Origin: Dryococelus australis
Lineage: Eukaryota; Arthropoda; Insecta; Phasmatodea; Phasmatidae
Reading direction: 5' to 3'
Length of the DNA: 64,000 nt
Assembly: GCA_029891345.1 (NCBI GenBank)
Contig: CM057009.1
Coordinates: 290,790,966 to 290,854,965 of the forward strand
The translations under genes were made by a program, and so were the position numbers. Below are positions 20,979-31,700 of the stretch, piece by piece. Below the pieces are notes generated by a model. It worked only from the letters and a program-made list of their open reading frames with translations, did not search any database and was not told the origin of the DNA. The first letter of the stretch is position 1. Every line of letters starts with the position of its first letter.

Positions 20979-21042
20979 GTAATAAATGTGGATCCGAAAT
21001 TATAACGCAAAAGGAGTGAAGTGAAGCGAAAATGCCTGCTCA
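20979..21042 (+). repeat. Donor-type flank shared with 57669-57732
   Basis: The 64 bp after M2 copy 1 match the 64 bp after the M2 copy at 57.4 kb at 60 of 64 positions, without gaps. Here the sequence is ordinary flank: it begins with the M2 target duplication and continues into unrelated DNA. Confidence 0.75.
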
Positions 21043-21193
21043 AATCATTCCACCGGCTCACTCGTTCACACACGGCGGATTGATACAAAAAGAGGAGGAG
21101 AAAGCAGATAGAAAGCAGGGAATTTAAAAGGGCCCAGTTAACCGTGGAATGCCTATGTACGTCAGGATGAATCGCGAGTTTGCGGCTACTGGC

Positions 21194-21195
<2 letters not shown>

Positions 21196-21287
<92 letters not shown>
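21196..21287. repeat. (GA)n microsatellite
   Basis: About 46 uninterrupted AG units. On the minus strand it reads as a serine-leucine run in a 142-codon frame, which is an artefact. Confidence 0.95.
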
Positions 21288-21290
<3 letters not shown>

Positions 21291-21329
21291 AACAACTGAC
21301 GTTGGAGTTGACGACGACAGAGGCAGAAT

Positions 21330-21640
21330 CGCTTCCACCCCTCTTTCACGGCCCGATTTCCACGCCTATTCACACGCTCGGGCTACAATTGCGGAGACGT
21401 CGGCTCGGCAATCAATAAGGCGCGACTCCCATTCCGCAGGTACCCCTAAAAGGCGACACCGTGTGCCGCGATCGGCGAGGGTTACCTCTCGTGCGTGTCT
21501 GGCGGGGCGTAAACAGGAGGGCGTGCTTCGGCAACCTGTCCGGAAATACCACGCGGGTAGAAGGGCGAGCGACATGGTTACACCATTACCGCGAGGCGAG
21601 ACGGTAAACGCGAATGTTCGCAAAGTGATGAAACTGTGCA
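21330..21640. other. CpG-dense patch
   Basis: Dense CpG steps (GGAGACGTCGGCTCGGC, CCGCGATCGGCGAGG, GCGAGGCGAGACGG) stand out from A+T-rich flanks. Frames of about 100 codons on both strands have no recognised domain. Together with the adjacent GA tract it could mark an insect-type promoter region, but no downstream exon was recognised. Confidence 0.3.
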
Positions 21641-22372
21641 GCGTGATCGCTCGAGCCACTGTCACACCATCAAATTATCCCCGTCAAACTGCTTCCAATA
21701 AGTTCGGTCAATTAAACTCGGACAAATATGACGTCATCGAATCGTACATAAACGCCGCCCTTTTTGTCTGAGAAAGTTGGATGGTTTCAGTTTCCTTCAA
21801 CCATTTGAAAATTGGACCGGTTGTAAAATTTATTTGATGTTTTATGATCTCAGGCAATCAGAATCGTGCACGACAAAAATGGATGCCAAGAAACTTAAAA
21901 TAACCAACAATTATTGCTGGAAACGAAGTAAGTTATTACAAAACTAATTTATGTAGAAGCTGCCTGGGCATGAATGCTATTTTATGTGGTTATTGCCCAC
22001 AATATTACGATCTCAGAGGCGTTTATTTCATTGTGCAGGGAACATATGTTAAAGATAACATTTTAATTTAGTAAAGAAACGAAAATAAATTACAATATTA
22101 CTTACGTTTCTTTCTGTAATGGAGCGCATGGAAAAACAAAAGCAGTAACTCACTATTAAAATAATGTTTAAATAATATTTCAAATAAGATTCACCCAAAA
22201 AAAAATGTTTACAATGTGACACATTTTCGTACACATTCAAGATAATTTGATCAAATTTGTTGGAAGGAATAATTTTATGGCCGTATTTTGTTCTCAAATT
22301 GTTTTGTCAAATATAGTTGGAAGCAAAAAATTTAATAGTGTGTCAGCGGCTTTCAACTATGTAACAAATTAT
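21641..22372. other. No feature recognised
   Basis: A+T-rich with short motif-free frames. Confidence 0.4.
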
Positions 22373-22376
22373 TTAA

Positions 22377-22674
22377 CCCTTTCATTCACATTCAGTGAGG
22401 ATTGTCAACGTGTTGCAGAGAAAGGTTATGTTTGGTCGGTGCAGTACACTGTGAGGCTCAGTGACCAATGGTTTTCCCAGGCAGTAAATGATTCTTAAAC
22501 CGTACTTCTGCTCTACGTGATGAATGGTTCATACCTGCGACCACTAAACACAACGTCTGCAGCTCGTAGGTTGTATCAACGAAACATATTATTTGCCAAC
22601 TTAAGTACACCATGAACCAAAAAATGTGTTGTTTGCAGCACCAGAAATATTAAATTAATGTGCGAATTAAAGGG
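22377..22674 (+). mobile_element. P1 MITE, copy 3
   Basis: Exact TTAA flanks (22373-22376 and 22675-22678). The ends CCCTTTCATTCAC and, inverted, CCCTTTAATTCGC match at 11 of 13. The ACGTGTTGCA block is kept; the palindrome beside it has decayed. The length is 298 bp, equal to copy 1. Confidence 0.75.
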
Positions 22675-22679
22675 TTAAG

Positions 22680-22862
22680 GATACGCGACAACGATCTCCT
22701 ACCCCCATACGCCAGCAAAATGGCATCACTAACCAGCCGTTCGATAATCAGCATCTGGTATCTTTACTTAACAGCCAACAGACCAGCCAATAGGGAATCT
22801 TTCGCAACACGCAGTAGCGAATCAGACGCATGGCCCGTTGCAGAACATCGCACAGCCGTTTA
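22680..22862 (-). repeat. CC repeat (CCAAT-rich), copy
   Basis: CAGACCAGCCAATAGGGAATC and CGCAGTAGCGAATCAGACGC align with 2695-2760. It starts immediately after P1 copy 3. Confidence 0.5.
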
Positions 22863-23036
22863 ACGAACGGATGCACTCATATCAAAGACAACGCTAAGTA
22901 ATTTCATTATGTATTACTTAACTATCCTGTAGAATACTGATAAATTATTGTTTCAGATATATGCAGGGGGTGTCTGACAAGATGGCCTCGCAATATTAAA
23001 ACTGAAATCATCATGCACAGTCATATATCCCATTGA

Positions 23037-23275
23037 TCGAGATCTGAAGAATTCGCGGATTCATTTTGGAACAAGCTAAAATTCAAAGCACGTGCGTTTA
23101 TATACCTTTATCCATTGGTCCACCCAGTGTTTGGCCTCCTGGAGAACGGTGTCCGATTGTCGCCTTCCACTGTGATAGCCGACAACCAATGTGCAGTTGA
23201 TATCGACATATTTGTACATAAGACTGTAGATTCTAGGATGGAGGTTATTATACTCTCGAATTTTTCAGGTCTCTA
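23037..23275 (-). mobile_element. M1 MITE, copy 3
   Basis: It starts TCGAGATCTGAAGAATTCGC and ends ATTTTTCAGGTCTCTA. The interior has CCATTGGTCCACCCAG, GTGTCCGATTGTCGCC and CAACCAATGTGCAGTTG. Confidence 0.75.
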
Positions 23276-23276
23276 C

Positions 23277-23560
23277 CCGTTGGCCTTTTGACGACGGCAC
23301 AAAATTACTGCAAATAAAAGCTAGCTGGGAGTGAGCTGACCATATTCTCCACTACAGCAATATCAGTAGCGTTGTTCTCTGTATTTACACTTATCATAGT
23401 CCAGTCGTGTCTGGCTACACCGGAAAACTCTTACTCTACTCTGCAACGAATATTATCGGCTGGCCATCGGCCAGTGAGGTCGCGCAATTACTGAGAACCA
23501 ACTAATGTGTCACGACAGATGTAACATGGTTTCACAAACATTGTGTCTATTTGAGAAATT
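23277..23560 (+). mobile_element. P2 MITE, copy 2, cut off on the right
   Basis: It aligns with 1202-1480 (CATATTCTCCACTACAG, TATTATCGGCTGGCC, CCAGTGAGGTCGCGC, AATGTGTCACGACAG). The alignment stops after TTTGAGAAATTAT, where the retroelement sequence starts. The right half of P2 was not found after the retroelement. Confidence 0.6.
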
Positions 23561-24176
23561 ATATTATAACTGCTGGTGTGATCACCAGTAGCAAGGGCAG
23601 AACACAATGTGTGCGTCCAGAAAATGGCCATCACACTAACACGCTCGCAGATGCGATGAGCCGTATACCCACAGCAGGAGCAGCTGTCCCTACAACTATT
23701 ACTGTTAACAATACAACTTATAAGGCAAAATGTCATCTCCTATTGTGTCCTACAGTCTACCAAGCATTAGCGGAATCACTTCTACGGGACCCTACCGAAG
23801 ATAACGAAATGAAGAACGCGATTTCAAAATATATCACAACAAACTGGGCCGAGATCGAACAACTGATTAAACACGATCTCCACACCACGGACGAAGCTCG
23901 CGTGGCTAAAATGATCATTAACGACGAGTATCTGCTTCTTCAGGCCATTGAAAAAAACGGTCACCCTGTTTTTAACGTCAATCTAGACTTAATCGTGCAA
24001 AGCTATTAAAATAAAATAAATACCACATGCCTTGACCACCGATTACACTGTCGCATTATAATTGCTTATAGCAACAATGAAAAGGTGTCTTACTTCCCAG
24101 TTTATATTCATGAACAGGAATATGTTTAAGTCGAAGACGACTCTCATTTTTTCCTAGCGCCCATTATTGTCAGGTA

Positions 24177-25150
24177 GTGTCACCGTTTCTCGCTAAGTAC
24201 GCTAACGACCCCTATATCCAGCAAGTAAACGTAGAATTAAGAGATCCAGACAATGCTGCACCCAAATACCGATGGCTCGCCAGAAGATACGCTATCTGCG
24301 GAAACGGAGAAATCTGTATGAAACAAAAGAAAACTTACTCTAGTACCGAAATATTATATTCCCGAGATAATTACAGCGCATCACGACGCCCTCCTAGGCG
24401 GAGGGCATTTCGGTCTGTTCAAAACCCTTAAAAAAAAATTAAAACAACATATTATTGGGACACCGTGAATAAATACATAGAGGATTATATAAAGAACTCT
24501 CCCGTTTGCCAATGCATTCAAGCGTCTAATCATAAAACCAATTGGCCAAATGATGCCTATAACATTCCCCCCCCCCTCCACCTCTTCACGGATCGTGTGG
24601 CTTTGATGCTAAAATGTCCATTACAAACGTCAGCACGCGGCAACAGATAAGTACTCGTAATGACAGAATTGACCACCCGTTATGCTGTTGCCCGCGCAGT
24701 AAAATCCATAGACGCGACAACCTGTACGAATTTCGTCAAATACATTATTCCACAGTTTGGCTGCCCAAAATCCATCCTTACGGACAGAGGCACATCTTTC
24801 GACAGTGAAATCATGTCAGAACTCCTTCGTCAACTACATATAAAAAAACTCCAGACCACCGCATACTACCCGGCATGCAACAGTTTGACGGAACACGTCA
24901 ACAAAATTCTTTCTCAACATTTTACGTCCTGTGCCAGCGACGATCCCACACACTGGGACGGTTACGTATCTGATATTTTATTTAATTACAATACGACCGT
25001 AAATAGCAGTACTAAATTCATCCCTTTTTTTTCCTTCTTCGTGGAGTTGAAGCTACACAGCCCTCCTGTGTTATTAGCCACTCATACTTCCTCCGCGCTA
25101 ACGATTGGGGTGAACACCTCAGACAGGTCCGTGAGCAAGCGCGTGTAAAC
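24177..25150 (+). pseudogene. Integrase region of the Ty3/gypsy fossil
   Basis: The catalytic core is visible from TELTTRYAVARAV onward, with the signature TDRGTSFDSEIM and, further on, YYPACNSLTEHVNK, the two familiar core segments of gypsy integrases. An upstream HHCC-type zinc-binding region can be made out near 24.37-24.55 kb. In a live element this enzyme would insert the cDNA into the host genome. It is a broken fossil. Confidence 0.75.
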
Positions 25151-25459
25151 CTGATTGCGCCCCAACAATGACAAAAGAAAATATTTGATACCAACAACCA
25201 ACCCAACGATCTAAAGATAGGCTAATTCGTATGGGTAAAAATGCACGCATGCCACAAGGCATTCTCTTTCAAATACCAAGGGCCATATGAAACTCACGAT
25301 ATATTAGTGCCCTCCGCGATAGCTGTGGAGATTCGTATGAGAGGCTTAAATAAAATAGACACAGTGAGCACAAGGAATATCCAAATCGCCAATGTCAGAC
25401 ATTGACACCTGCCTTTATGTCACAGGGAGGACTTTGAACCAAGGTTAACCCAGTTCCGA

Positions 25460-27040
25460 GATGTGCCATGCCAAACTCAGCGCTCTGCTACTTGTGCTGG
25501 GGTTCGCAGCGACTGCAGAGGCGGAGCCACTAAGACACACCACGGTGTCTACTTCACATAGCTGACGCCGCAGATCTAGTATGAAGAAACTGTGCCACTT
25601 CTATTCACGCTGCCACTGCAAGAACCCAGGACACCGGCTGACATCGACGAGTGGTTCCACAGCGCCTGTGCTGTTCGAAATTACACAGTCTGCAGGAACG
25701 CAGACAAGCTGAGGGACATGTTTAATGCCACGGCTGTGAATGTTGTCAACCAATGCCTTTCTGAAGTTTCCTCACCCAAAATAATAACAAAGATCCGTCA
25801 CCTTCCTTGGCGACGTTGCAACATGTTGTTTGCGTCGTCTTGATTGCACGTCATTTAAAGTCGTTGCTATCTAATGAGGAGACGTTAGCGGTACAAATAT
25901 ATGAGGTACAGAATAACGTCCGAACGTCAATAAGAAATTTAAATCTCACCACCCATTGCGTGATTGAAATTAAAAATCTGGTTGAAATGGAAATTAATTC
26001 TATTTCAAATCAATTTCAATCTTTAACAAGTTATTTTAATGCACGGCAAAAGGAAATTGAAATGCCACAAGTGCAAAGTCAGATGAAGGTAGGAATAATT
26101 CTACAGTTAATTAATAATATAATTAATGAAATCGGCTTGAATACGTATATACAGGTGTGTCAGAACAACCTTTTACTGCTACAAGCTGTATCAAGTTCAC
26201 TCTTGCTGAGAGAACTATTAATGTTGGAAACAATAATTAGCCAAATGGATCTCAAATACAGCATTACAATTAGTAATATCATAACATATTATTCTGTTCG
26301 TATAACAGAATGTTCTTTTCCACCAATACAAATAATGATCAAAGTACAAGAACCCCTTAAAAGTACACAGTTCACGTGGCAGATCTTCAAAGCCACAAAA
26401 ATAACTTATATCTTTCTAAATGAAGCATGCACAATTGACTTGCCAAATGAAATAATTTCCGTTAACATGTTTACTCATACCACAAGGGCGGTGACCTACG
26501 GGAAGAATCAACTTATGGGTATGTATTTAATATCTAAACATGCCACCGAAACTAGTGATGTAAGATTGCGGTTTCTTTCAAATTCACATACGTTGTTAGC
26601 AATCAAATACAGATTATGGCTATTCAGCCACATCATAATGTAATTACTAATCCTTCTGGCACCTTATCATTAAGATGCGATAATATAACTCTCAGCCAGA
26701 CAATTCCCAATTCTTTTATTTATTATTCTATTGCCCGCTCTATTTTACCTATTTATCGGCTTAAGAGAAGCCAATTTGAGGGAACACAATTATCTCTAAT
26801 GGAAGTTACCTCCTTCTATTCCATCAATGAAACGCTCAATAAAGATTGTAAAATGTTATATGCAAATTTGCCGAATGTAGAATATGTATCAAGTCAAAGT
26901 AACTTAATTCAGTTATGTCCCAGGAACATTTCAATTACGCAACTTTGTCCATTATTGTGGCTTTAATGGTAGGCCTAGGATTGCTTTATTATAAGCTAGT
27001 CAACATATCTATCGGCTGGAGAAGGCTGTTTAAGATAATG
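25460..27040 (+). pseudogene. Envelope-like region of the Ty3/gypsy fossil
   Basis: It follows integrase directly, the usual place of env in errantivirus-type elements. A leader-like hydrophobic stretch lies near 25.46 kb (MCHAKLSALLLVLGFAATA). The long middle part (25807-26643) has several asparagine-linked glycosylation sequons, and a hydrophobic segment lies near the end (about 26.95-27.0 kb). I recognise no specific envelope family by sequence; position and these features are the basis. Broken. Confidence 0.5.
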
Positions 27041-27050
27041 TAAATAAAGA

Positions 27051-28295
27051 TGTGCAATAGAGTCAGTAAATAATAATTTCTTACAGTAGAAAAAAAAGTT
27101 TATTCTGAGAGTGCAAACAAGCAATTAAACACGCATTGAGAGAAGTATTTTTCACGCTAAAGAAAAGATGGCAAAAACAGCAATATGCCCCAGCCGGCAC
27201 AATAGCTTTACGAAAATTTTCGCGGGTTATAAACGGTTTGCACGCCGCAAATTCGCTCGCTGTGACGACAGCGCATTCTTTCAGCTGACAAGGTAACTGG
27301 TCTTGTTTGGGTAGTAACAGTCAGCATTCTTACGAGAGCACCTCTGGCGGGAATTCCCGTACTACGAAAACGCCATATAGATCAAAGTTAAATGTGTTTG
27401 TGAAATACTAGGGCATTTGTAAATATGCGAAAAATTTTTATGAATTTTAATTATACGCAGATAGGCACAGAAATTACTTTGTTTGGATGAGAAACCATTT
27501 TATTTAATGCACTTCGTAAATCTTGCGAATTAAGACTGCCAGTTAAATTTCATTCCTAAATTCTTAGGGTAATCCTTGTATAAAATTATAATTAACTGAA
27601 CTTTACTGACGGTTTCATGAAATAAGTCTGGAGACATTAGTTTCATTTCGTATGACACTATGGTGGACTTTTAATTCATAAATAGTGCACGTATTTTTCC
27701 TCTTTTCCACATACCTTAAGCGGTCGGGGCCTGTGTATTTTACTTTGATTAACATAATTTCATGTGGTAGCTTACATATTTCACGGAGCCGAGTGCACTT
27801 CCTTCAATTTCCTTAATTACATGAAACCATAGCGGCCTAATAACATTGTGCCGGCACACACAATCTAAAGTAGCCTAATTCAAAGATGAAATCATAGTTG
27901 TACATGTATAATTTCTACTACAAAAGACAACATCACACTGTACAATTAAGTGCAAATGTGTGATAATCTTCACTTGTTTTCAAAGTTACCATATATCAGT
28001 ACGTCACAACGTACAATTGAGTGTAGCGGTAACATTTTTCTCTATTTGTTCATATTTTTAAACTTATCAGTACATAAGAACGTACCAGTAAGTGTACAAT
28101 ATGTATAATTATTCAAGCTACAATAATGTAAGTAACAATTTTTAATGTGTATCTATAAAATCAAATTTAATTTTTCCAATGGTACTCTTACATTTTCAGA
28201 CATAACGTCTTTTGGCATAAATGTAAACGATATCCCTAACCTCGCGACTGACAGCGCCCTAGGGAGAAATTGAAATAAGTACGCGATGGACATTC
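27051..28295. other. A+T-rich tail of the fossil or plain intergenic DNA
   Basis: A purine run near 27088 (AGTAGAAAAAAAAG) might be the polypurine tract. 27225-27360 is GC-richer with a TATAAACGG motif. A 3' LTR could lie here, but no second copy exists in the window to prove it. The rest is A+T-rich without recognised features. Confidence 0.3.
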
Positions 28296-28299
28296 TTTA

Positions 28300-29039
28300 A
28301 TAAAACCCTGATGGCTGCCGCTCACAAGAGAGACCTCTTCCGGTGGCATACCACAACCCCATACTGATGGGACTTGGGCCAACCCTTCGCCGCAGAGCCG
28401 AACAACTCTTCACTGACCCGGCCTCATTCAGTACCTTCCTCTTCTTCGGGCGGCCCCATACTCTCATGCGGGGGCGCATGAGTTTCGTGGCAACGGGGGG
28501 CCATGGCGTGGTCACCAGTAGTCACGGCTGGCAGGCGACGTGCGAGAGCGCAGGATGGCGCGGGATGGCTGTTTTGAAAACACCCCCGCCATGGAAAGGT
28601 ATTGAGGCAGGGAATCGGCTCTATATAAGCTCGTGGCCATCTTGAATCCAGACGCCAGAAGGACGACTCCCGGAGAGGACCATCAGGCCCGTGGTCCCAC
28701 TTCGACTCCAGACGGCGACGCGAAATACCAGGGTAAATGTACCTCTAGTAGGGCGCCCTAGGTCGCGACGTATTAATGATATTCGTGGCATAACTTGGAC
28801 TCCATCAGTGTCAGTGAACACCTTAAATATCGTAATTCTAGTCTTGCCGTAAGTGAGCTTGATACTGATGATACTACGTGTAAAGTAACGCCGTGGGCGG
28901 TTCATGTAAGAAACTCTATAGTGGCTGTGAGTTAACTAAACGTAGTGTTTTGTATACTGGAGTGCTCTATCTATCTAGCTACTACCATCTCTCTTATTGC
29001 GTGACCTGATCCCTTCAGGACAGGCCACACCACTGTGCA
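28300..29039 (+). mobile_element. LTR-like piece related to 59895-60493
   Basis: It shares with the 60 kb LTR a TATATAA box followed by GCCATCTTGAATCCAGACG-type sequence, a GGGTAAATGTACCTC block, and an end of the form CCACACCACTGTGCA. The right end at CA (29039) is fairly clear; the left end is uncertain. It is likely the LTR of a related element or a diverged solo LTR. Fossil. Confidence 0.5.
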
Positions 29040-29204
29040 ATAAAATACAAGCCCAGTTGTTATACTCCACTGTGACAACAAGCAACCAATGGTAGATGTC
29101 ATAGATGCACGATCGTATATAGGATTGTAAAGGCCAATATTCAGGCAACTGAAGTCTTTCATTTTTCAATTGTCTCGCAATAAGGTAGGTAAGCTTTAAA
29201 GCTA

Positions 29205-29407
29205 AGTCATTAGAATCGCTGACAATCAGGAAACAGGAAGGAATCGTCCATAGCCTGTGTTTACGGAATCGTTTCAGCAATCGCTTGGAATATGTTTTTT
29301 TCGGAAAACCATGGGAAACCAAAATCAGGATGGCCGACTGGGGAGTCAAACCCGTGTCCTCTGCACTTAAAAGCCATTTTGTAGCCACTGTGTTAACTCG
29401 CTCGCGA
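29205..29407 (-). repeat. Second SINE family (tRNA-derived), minus strand
   Basis: The minus strand reads AGTTAACACAGTGGCTAC (A-box region), GGGTTTGACTCCCCAGTCGG (B box), then GGCCATCCTGATTTTGG, TTCCCATGGTTTTCCG and GCGATTGCTGAAACGATTCC. This body is the kind found in orthopteroid insect SINEs, as I recall it. It differs entirely from S1. It lies between the LTR-like piece and M6 copy 2. Confidence 0.6.
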
Positions 29408-29491
29408 AAAGCGACCCATTTAAAACGTGCCGTGTCGAAATTAAATCTTGAAATATACGGCGCTCTTTCAGAGATAGTTTGTAAAGCATTT

Positions 29492-29780
29492 TTAGGGGTA
29501 GAGAAATTTCGCGGAATGATTTCAACACATGTCGTATTTAAAAACACCGTAGGGTCGTTTGCCTATCTTGATTGGCTAAATTACTTTTTGAAATGTGTTA
29601 ACTGTCTGCACACGAATCACGTAGGAGCCGTGCCGATGTTGTCGTATTCTTAGTGGCCTAGTAAAATATGAAAATGCTTTCTCAAGCAGACAGCAACCAA
29701 TGGCAATCGAAAAACTGCGGTTGAGTGCTATAATATTGAAGTCTACCGTGTAATCGTATTTTTTCCGCTAAAAATCACTA
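29492..29780 (+). mobile_element. M6 MITE, copy 2
   Basis: It starts TAGGGGTAGAGAAATTTCGC and ends CCGCTAAAAATCACTA. The interior CTATCTTGATTGGCTAAATT and CAGCAACCAATGGCAATCG is the inverse of copies 1 and 3. A 190-codon minus-strand frame runs across it, the SINE and the LTR edge and is a chance frame. Confidence 0.65.
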
Positions 29781-30085
29781 GTTCTAAGCATACCGAAAGT
29801 CATTTCACCTTAAGACTGTCGACAGTGATTTTCTATGCCCGAACGTTGTGACGACGAGATCGTCACTTGATTTTCCAGTGTCTAATTACTTTGTGCCAAG
29901 GTTGGTAACAACCACTCTTTAAGATTTTACGTTAATCTTGTAATTTTTTATTTTGTTTTTAAAGGCTGGCCTGTTATGTACAGCTATTTTACTATGCTAT
30001 TACTTTGATTAATTAATTTTTTAGTTTTATCAATATTATATTTTATGTTGATATCATGTGTGTTAGACGTCGTGAATATATGGTA

Positions 30086-30508
30086 AAGGCTGTTCACGTA
30101 AAGTGAGCACTTTTGAAATCAACCATAGAAAGATTTCATTGCTCCTGCCAGCACATATTTTAACAGCCGCACTGAGTGACATGCATCCAGTAAGTTGGTA
30201 ACGATAGATGGGAAGTAGTTCCACATCTTAACATCGAATAAAAAGTGTTAAATAAAAATTTGTGATAACTTAAATTATTTATTTGGCTTTCTGTTTCTTT
30301 TAATGCATGGAAGTGTATAAATGAGCATATTTGTAAAATATTTTTACTTTTCTAATAATTTCACAATATAAATCGACCTACGCATTAATAAAGTGATGAG
30401 GCCAGTGACAATGTTAATCTTGTATAAGGCGGAATAACACACAACGTGCAAAACAAGTAGATCTTAAGCAGGGCTTTCAAAAGTGCTCATTTAACTGTGA
30501 ATAGCCTA
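30086..30508 (+). mobile_element. M7 MITE, copy 5
   Basis: It opens AAGGCTGTTCACGTAAAGTG after TA and ends TCATTTAACTGTGAATAGCC. Its last 18-20 bp form the start of every unit of the tandem array that follows. Confidence 0.75.
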
Positions 30509-31227
30509 TACTTGTAAGTTGTTAGGGGAGTCGCCGCTAGAGGTCGTGGCGTTCGGGCTTGGTGACGGCGAAGCCAGGCGTGTGGTAGGAGTCGCGAGGT
30601 AGCTGTCTTCGGTACGTGGTCGCGGTTAAGTGGCTGTGTGAGCTCCCAGTATTGTCAATTGTGCTCATTTAACTGTGAATAGCCTATACTTGTAAGTTGT
30701 TAGGGGAGTCGCCGCTTGAGGTCGTGGCGTTCGGGCTTGGTGACGGCGAAGCCAGGCGTGTGGTAGGAGTCGCGAGGTAGCTGTCGACGGAGAGTGTCGT
30801 CTTCCGTACGTGGTCGCGGTTAAGTGGCGGTGTGAGCTCCCAGTATTGTCAATTGTGCTCATTTAACTGTGAATAGCCTATATTTGTAAGTTGTTAGGGA
30901 GTCGCCGCTTGAGGTCGTGGCGTTCGGGCTTGGTGACGACGAAGCCAGGCGTGTGGTAGGAGTTGCGAGGTAGCTGTCGACGGAGAGTGTCGTCTTCCGT
31001 ACGTGGTCGCGGTTAAGTGGCGGTGTGAGCTCCCAGTATTGTCAATTGTGCTCATTTAACTGTGAATAGCCTATACTTGTAAGTTGTTAGGGGAGTCGCC
31101 GCTTGAGGTCGTGGCGTTCGGGCTTGGTGACGACGAAGCCAGGCGTGTGGTAGGAGTCGCGAGGTAGCTGTCTTCGGTACGTGGTCGCGGTTAAGTGGCG
31201 TAGTGAGCGCCCAGTATTGTCGATTGG
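30484..31227. repeat. Four-unit GC-rich tandem array (178-194 bp units)
   Basis: The unit start TTAACTGTGAATAGCC occurs at 30491, 30669, 30863 and 31056, giving spacings of 178, 194 and 193 bp. Each unit has an M7 right end, TTGTAAGTTGTTAGGGGAG, GGTCGTGGCGTTCGGGC, TTGGTGACGRCGAAGCC and CCAGTATTGTCAATTG. Units 1 and 4 lack a 16-bp segment (in GACGGAGAGTGTCGTCTTCC) that units 2 and 3 have. Identity between units is very high, so the array is young or homogenised. Confidence 0.9.
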
Positions 31228-31700
31228 TCAGCTGTTACACTGCGGCGGGCAGGCAGTGCTGAGGTGCGATAGCGACTGGGACTGTCGGTAACGCTGTAAT
31301 TATGCCATGGGCGATCGCGCCGGTGAATGATAACGTACGCAACAAGAAAGAGTCCGTTAGCCAGCGGATTAAACAGACCCGCTACGTCTTCACGTTATGT
31401 TTGATATCAACTGGCTTGTTCATTACGTTGTAAACTTGTGTTTGGAGGTAGCCGACGCCATGGCATGTGCCGCTTGTGTTTCCTATCGAAGCCGTTAACC
31501 ACATCCTGCAGTGCGAGTGTTTTGCAATGGAGATCTCTTTGTCTGCTTTTCGTGGCGGAATTGTACGGCGCAGCCAGTGCATCAGCTGTTCGCGCCGGCC
31601 TACACATCATCGAGCAACACGAGGCAGTGCAGCCTAGGATAATGGGGCTGCTGTGTACATGCTGAGGCGGTACCTTGCCGCTCTCGGGACACGAATATTT
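31228..31700. other. GC-rich stretch after the array
   Basis: CpG-containing sequence (GCGATCGCGCCGGTG, CAGCTGTTCGCGCCGG) with frames of 60-75 codons on both strands and no recognised domain. It could be an unrecognised host exon, a CpG patch or old repeat. Nothing allows a call. Confidence 0.3.

Larger units (their letters stand above)
23563..27050 (+). mobile_element. Broken Ty3/gypsy (Metaviridae) element, 3' part, with envelope-like region
   Basis: Fossil LTR retroelement. Parts in order: the very end of RNase H plus the linker (about 23563-24009, with the motif HTNTLADAMSRIP), the integrase with its zinc-binding region and catalytic core (about 24177-25150), and an envelope-like region (about 25460-27040). 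Gag, protease, reverse transcriptase and the 5' LTR are absent. It is clearly broken, with roughly half a dozen or more breaks. No paired LTRs could be matched, so age cannot be estimated from LTR divergence; the decay suggests an old copy. The order integrase then envelope-like region is as in errantiviruses. Confidence 0.75.

Noticed and set aside
20945-21373. 142-codon frame with a long serine-leucine run
   Set aside because: The run is the GA microsatellite read in frame; the rest covers the end of an M2 and unrelated flank.
25807-26643. 278-codon frame considered as a host gene
   Set aside because: It lies directly after a gypsy-type integrase region and within the envelope-like part of the fossil, so a host origin is unlikely.
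28975-29547. 190-codon minus-strand frame, the longest apart from one in the fossil
   Set aside because: It runs through the edge of an LTR-like piece, a SINE and the start of an M6 element, with no protein motif; a chance frame across repeats.
30491-31227. CRISPR-like array
   Set aside because: Units are 178-194 bp and almost entirely repeat, with no spacers; in a eukaryotic context it is a tandem duplication.
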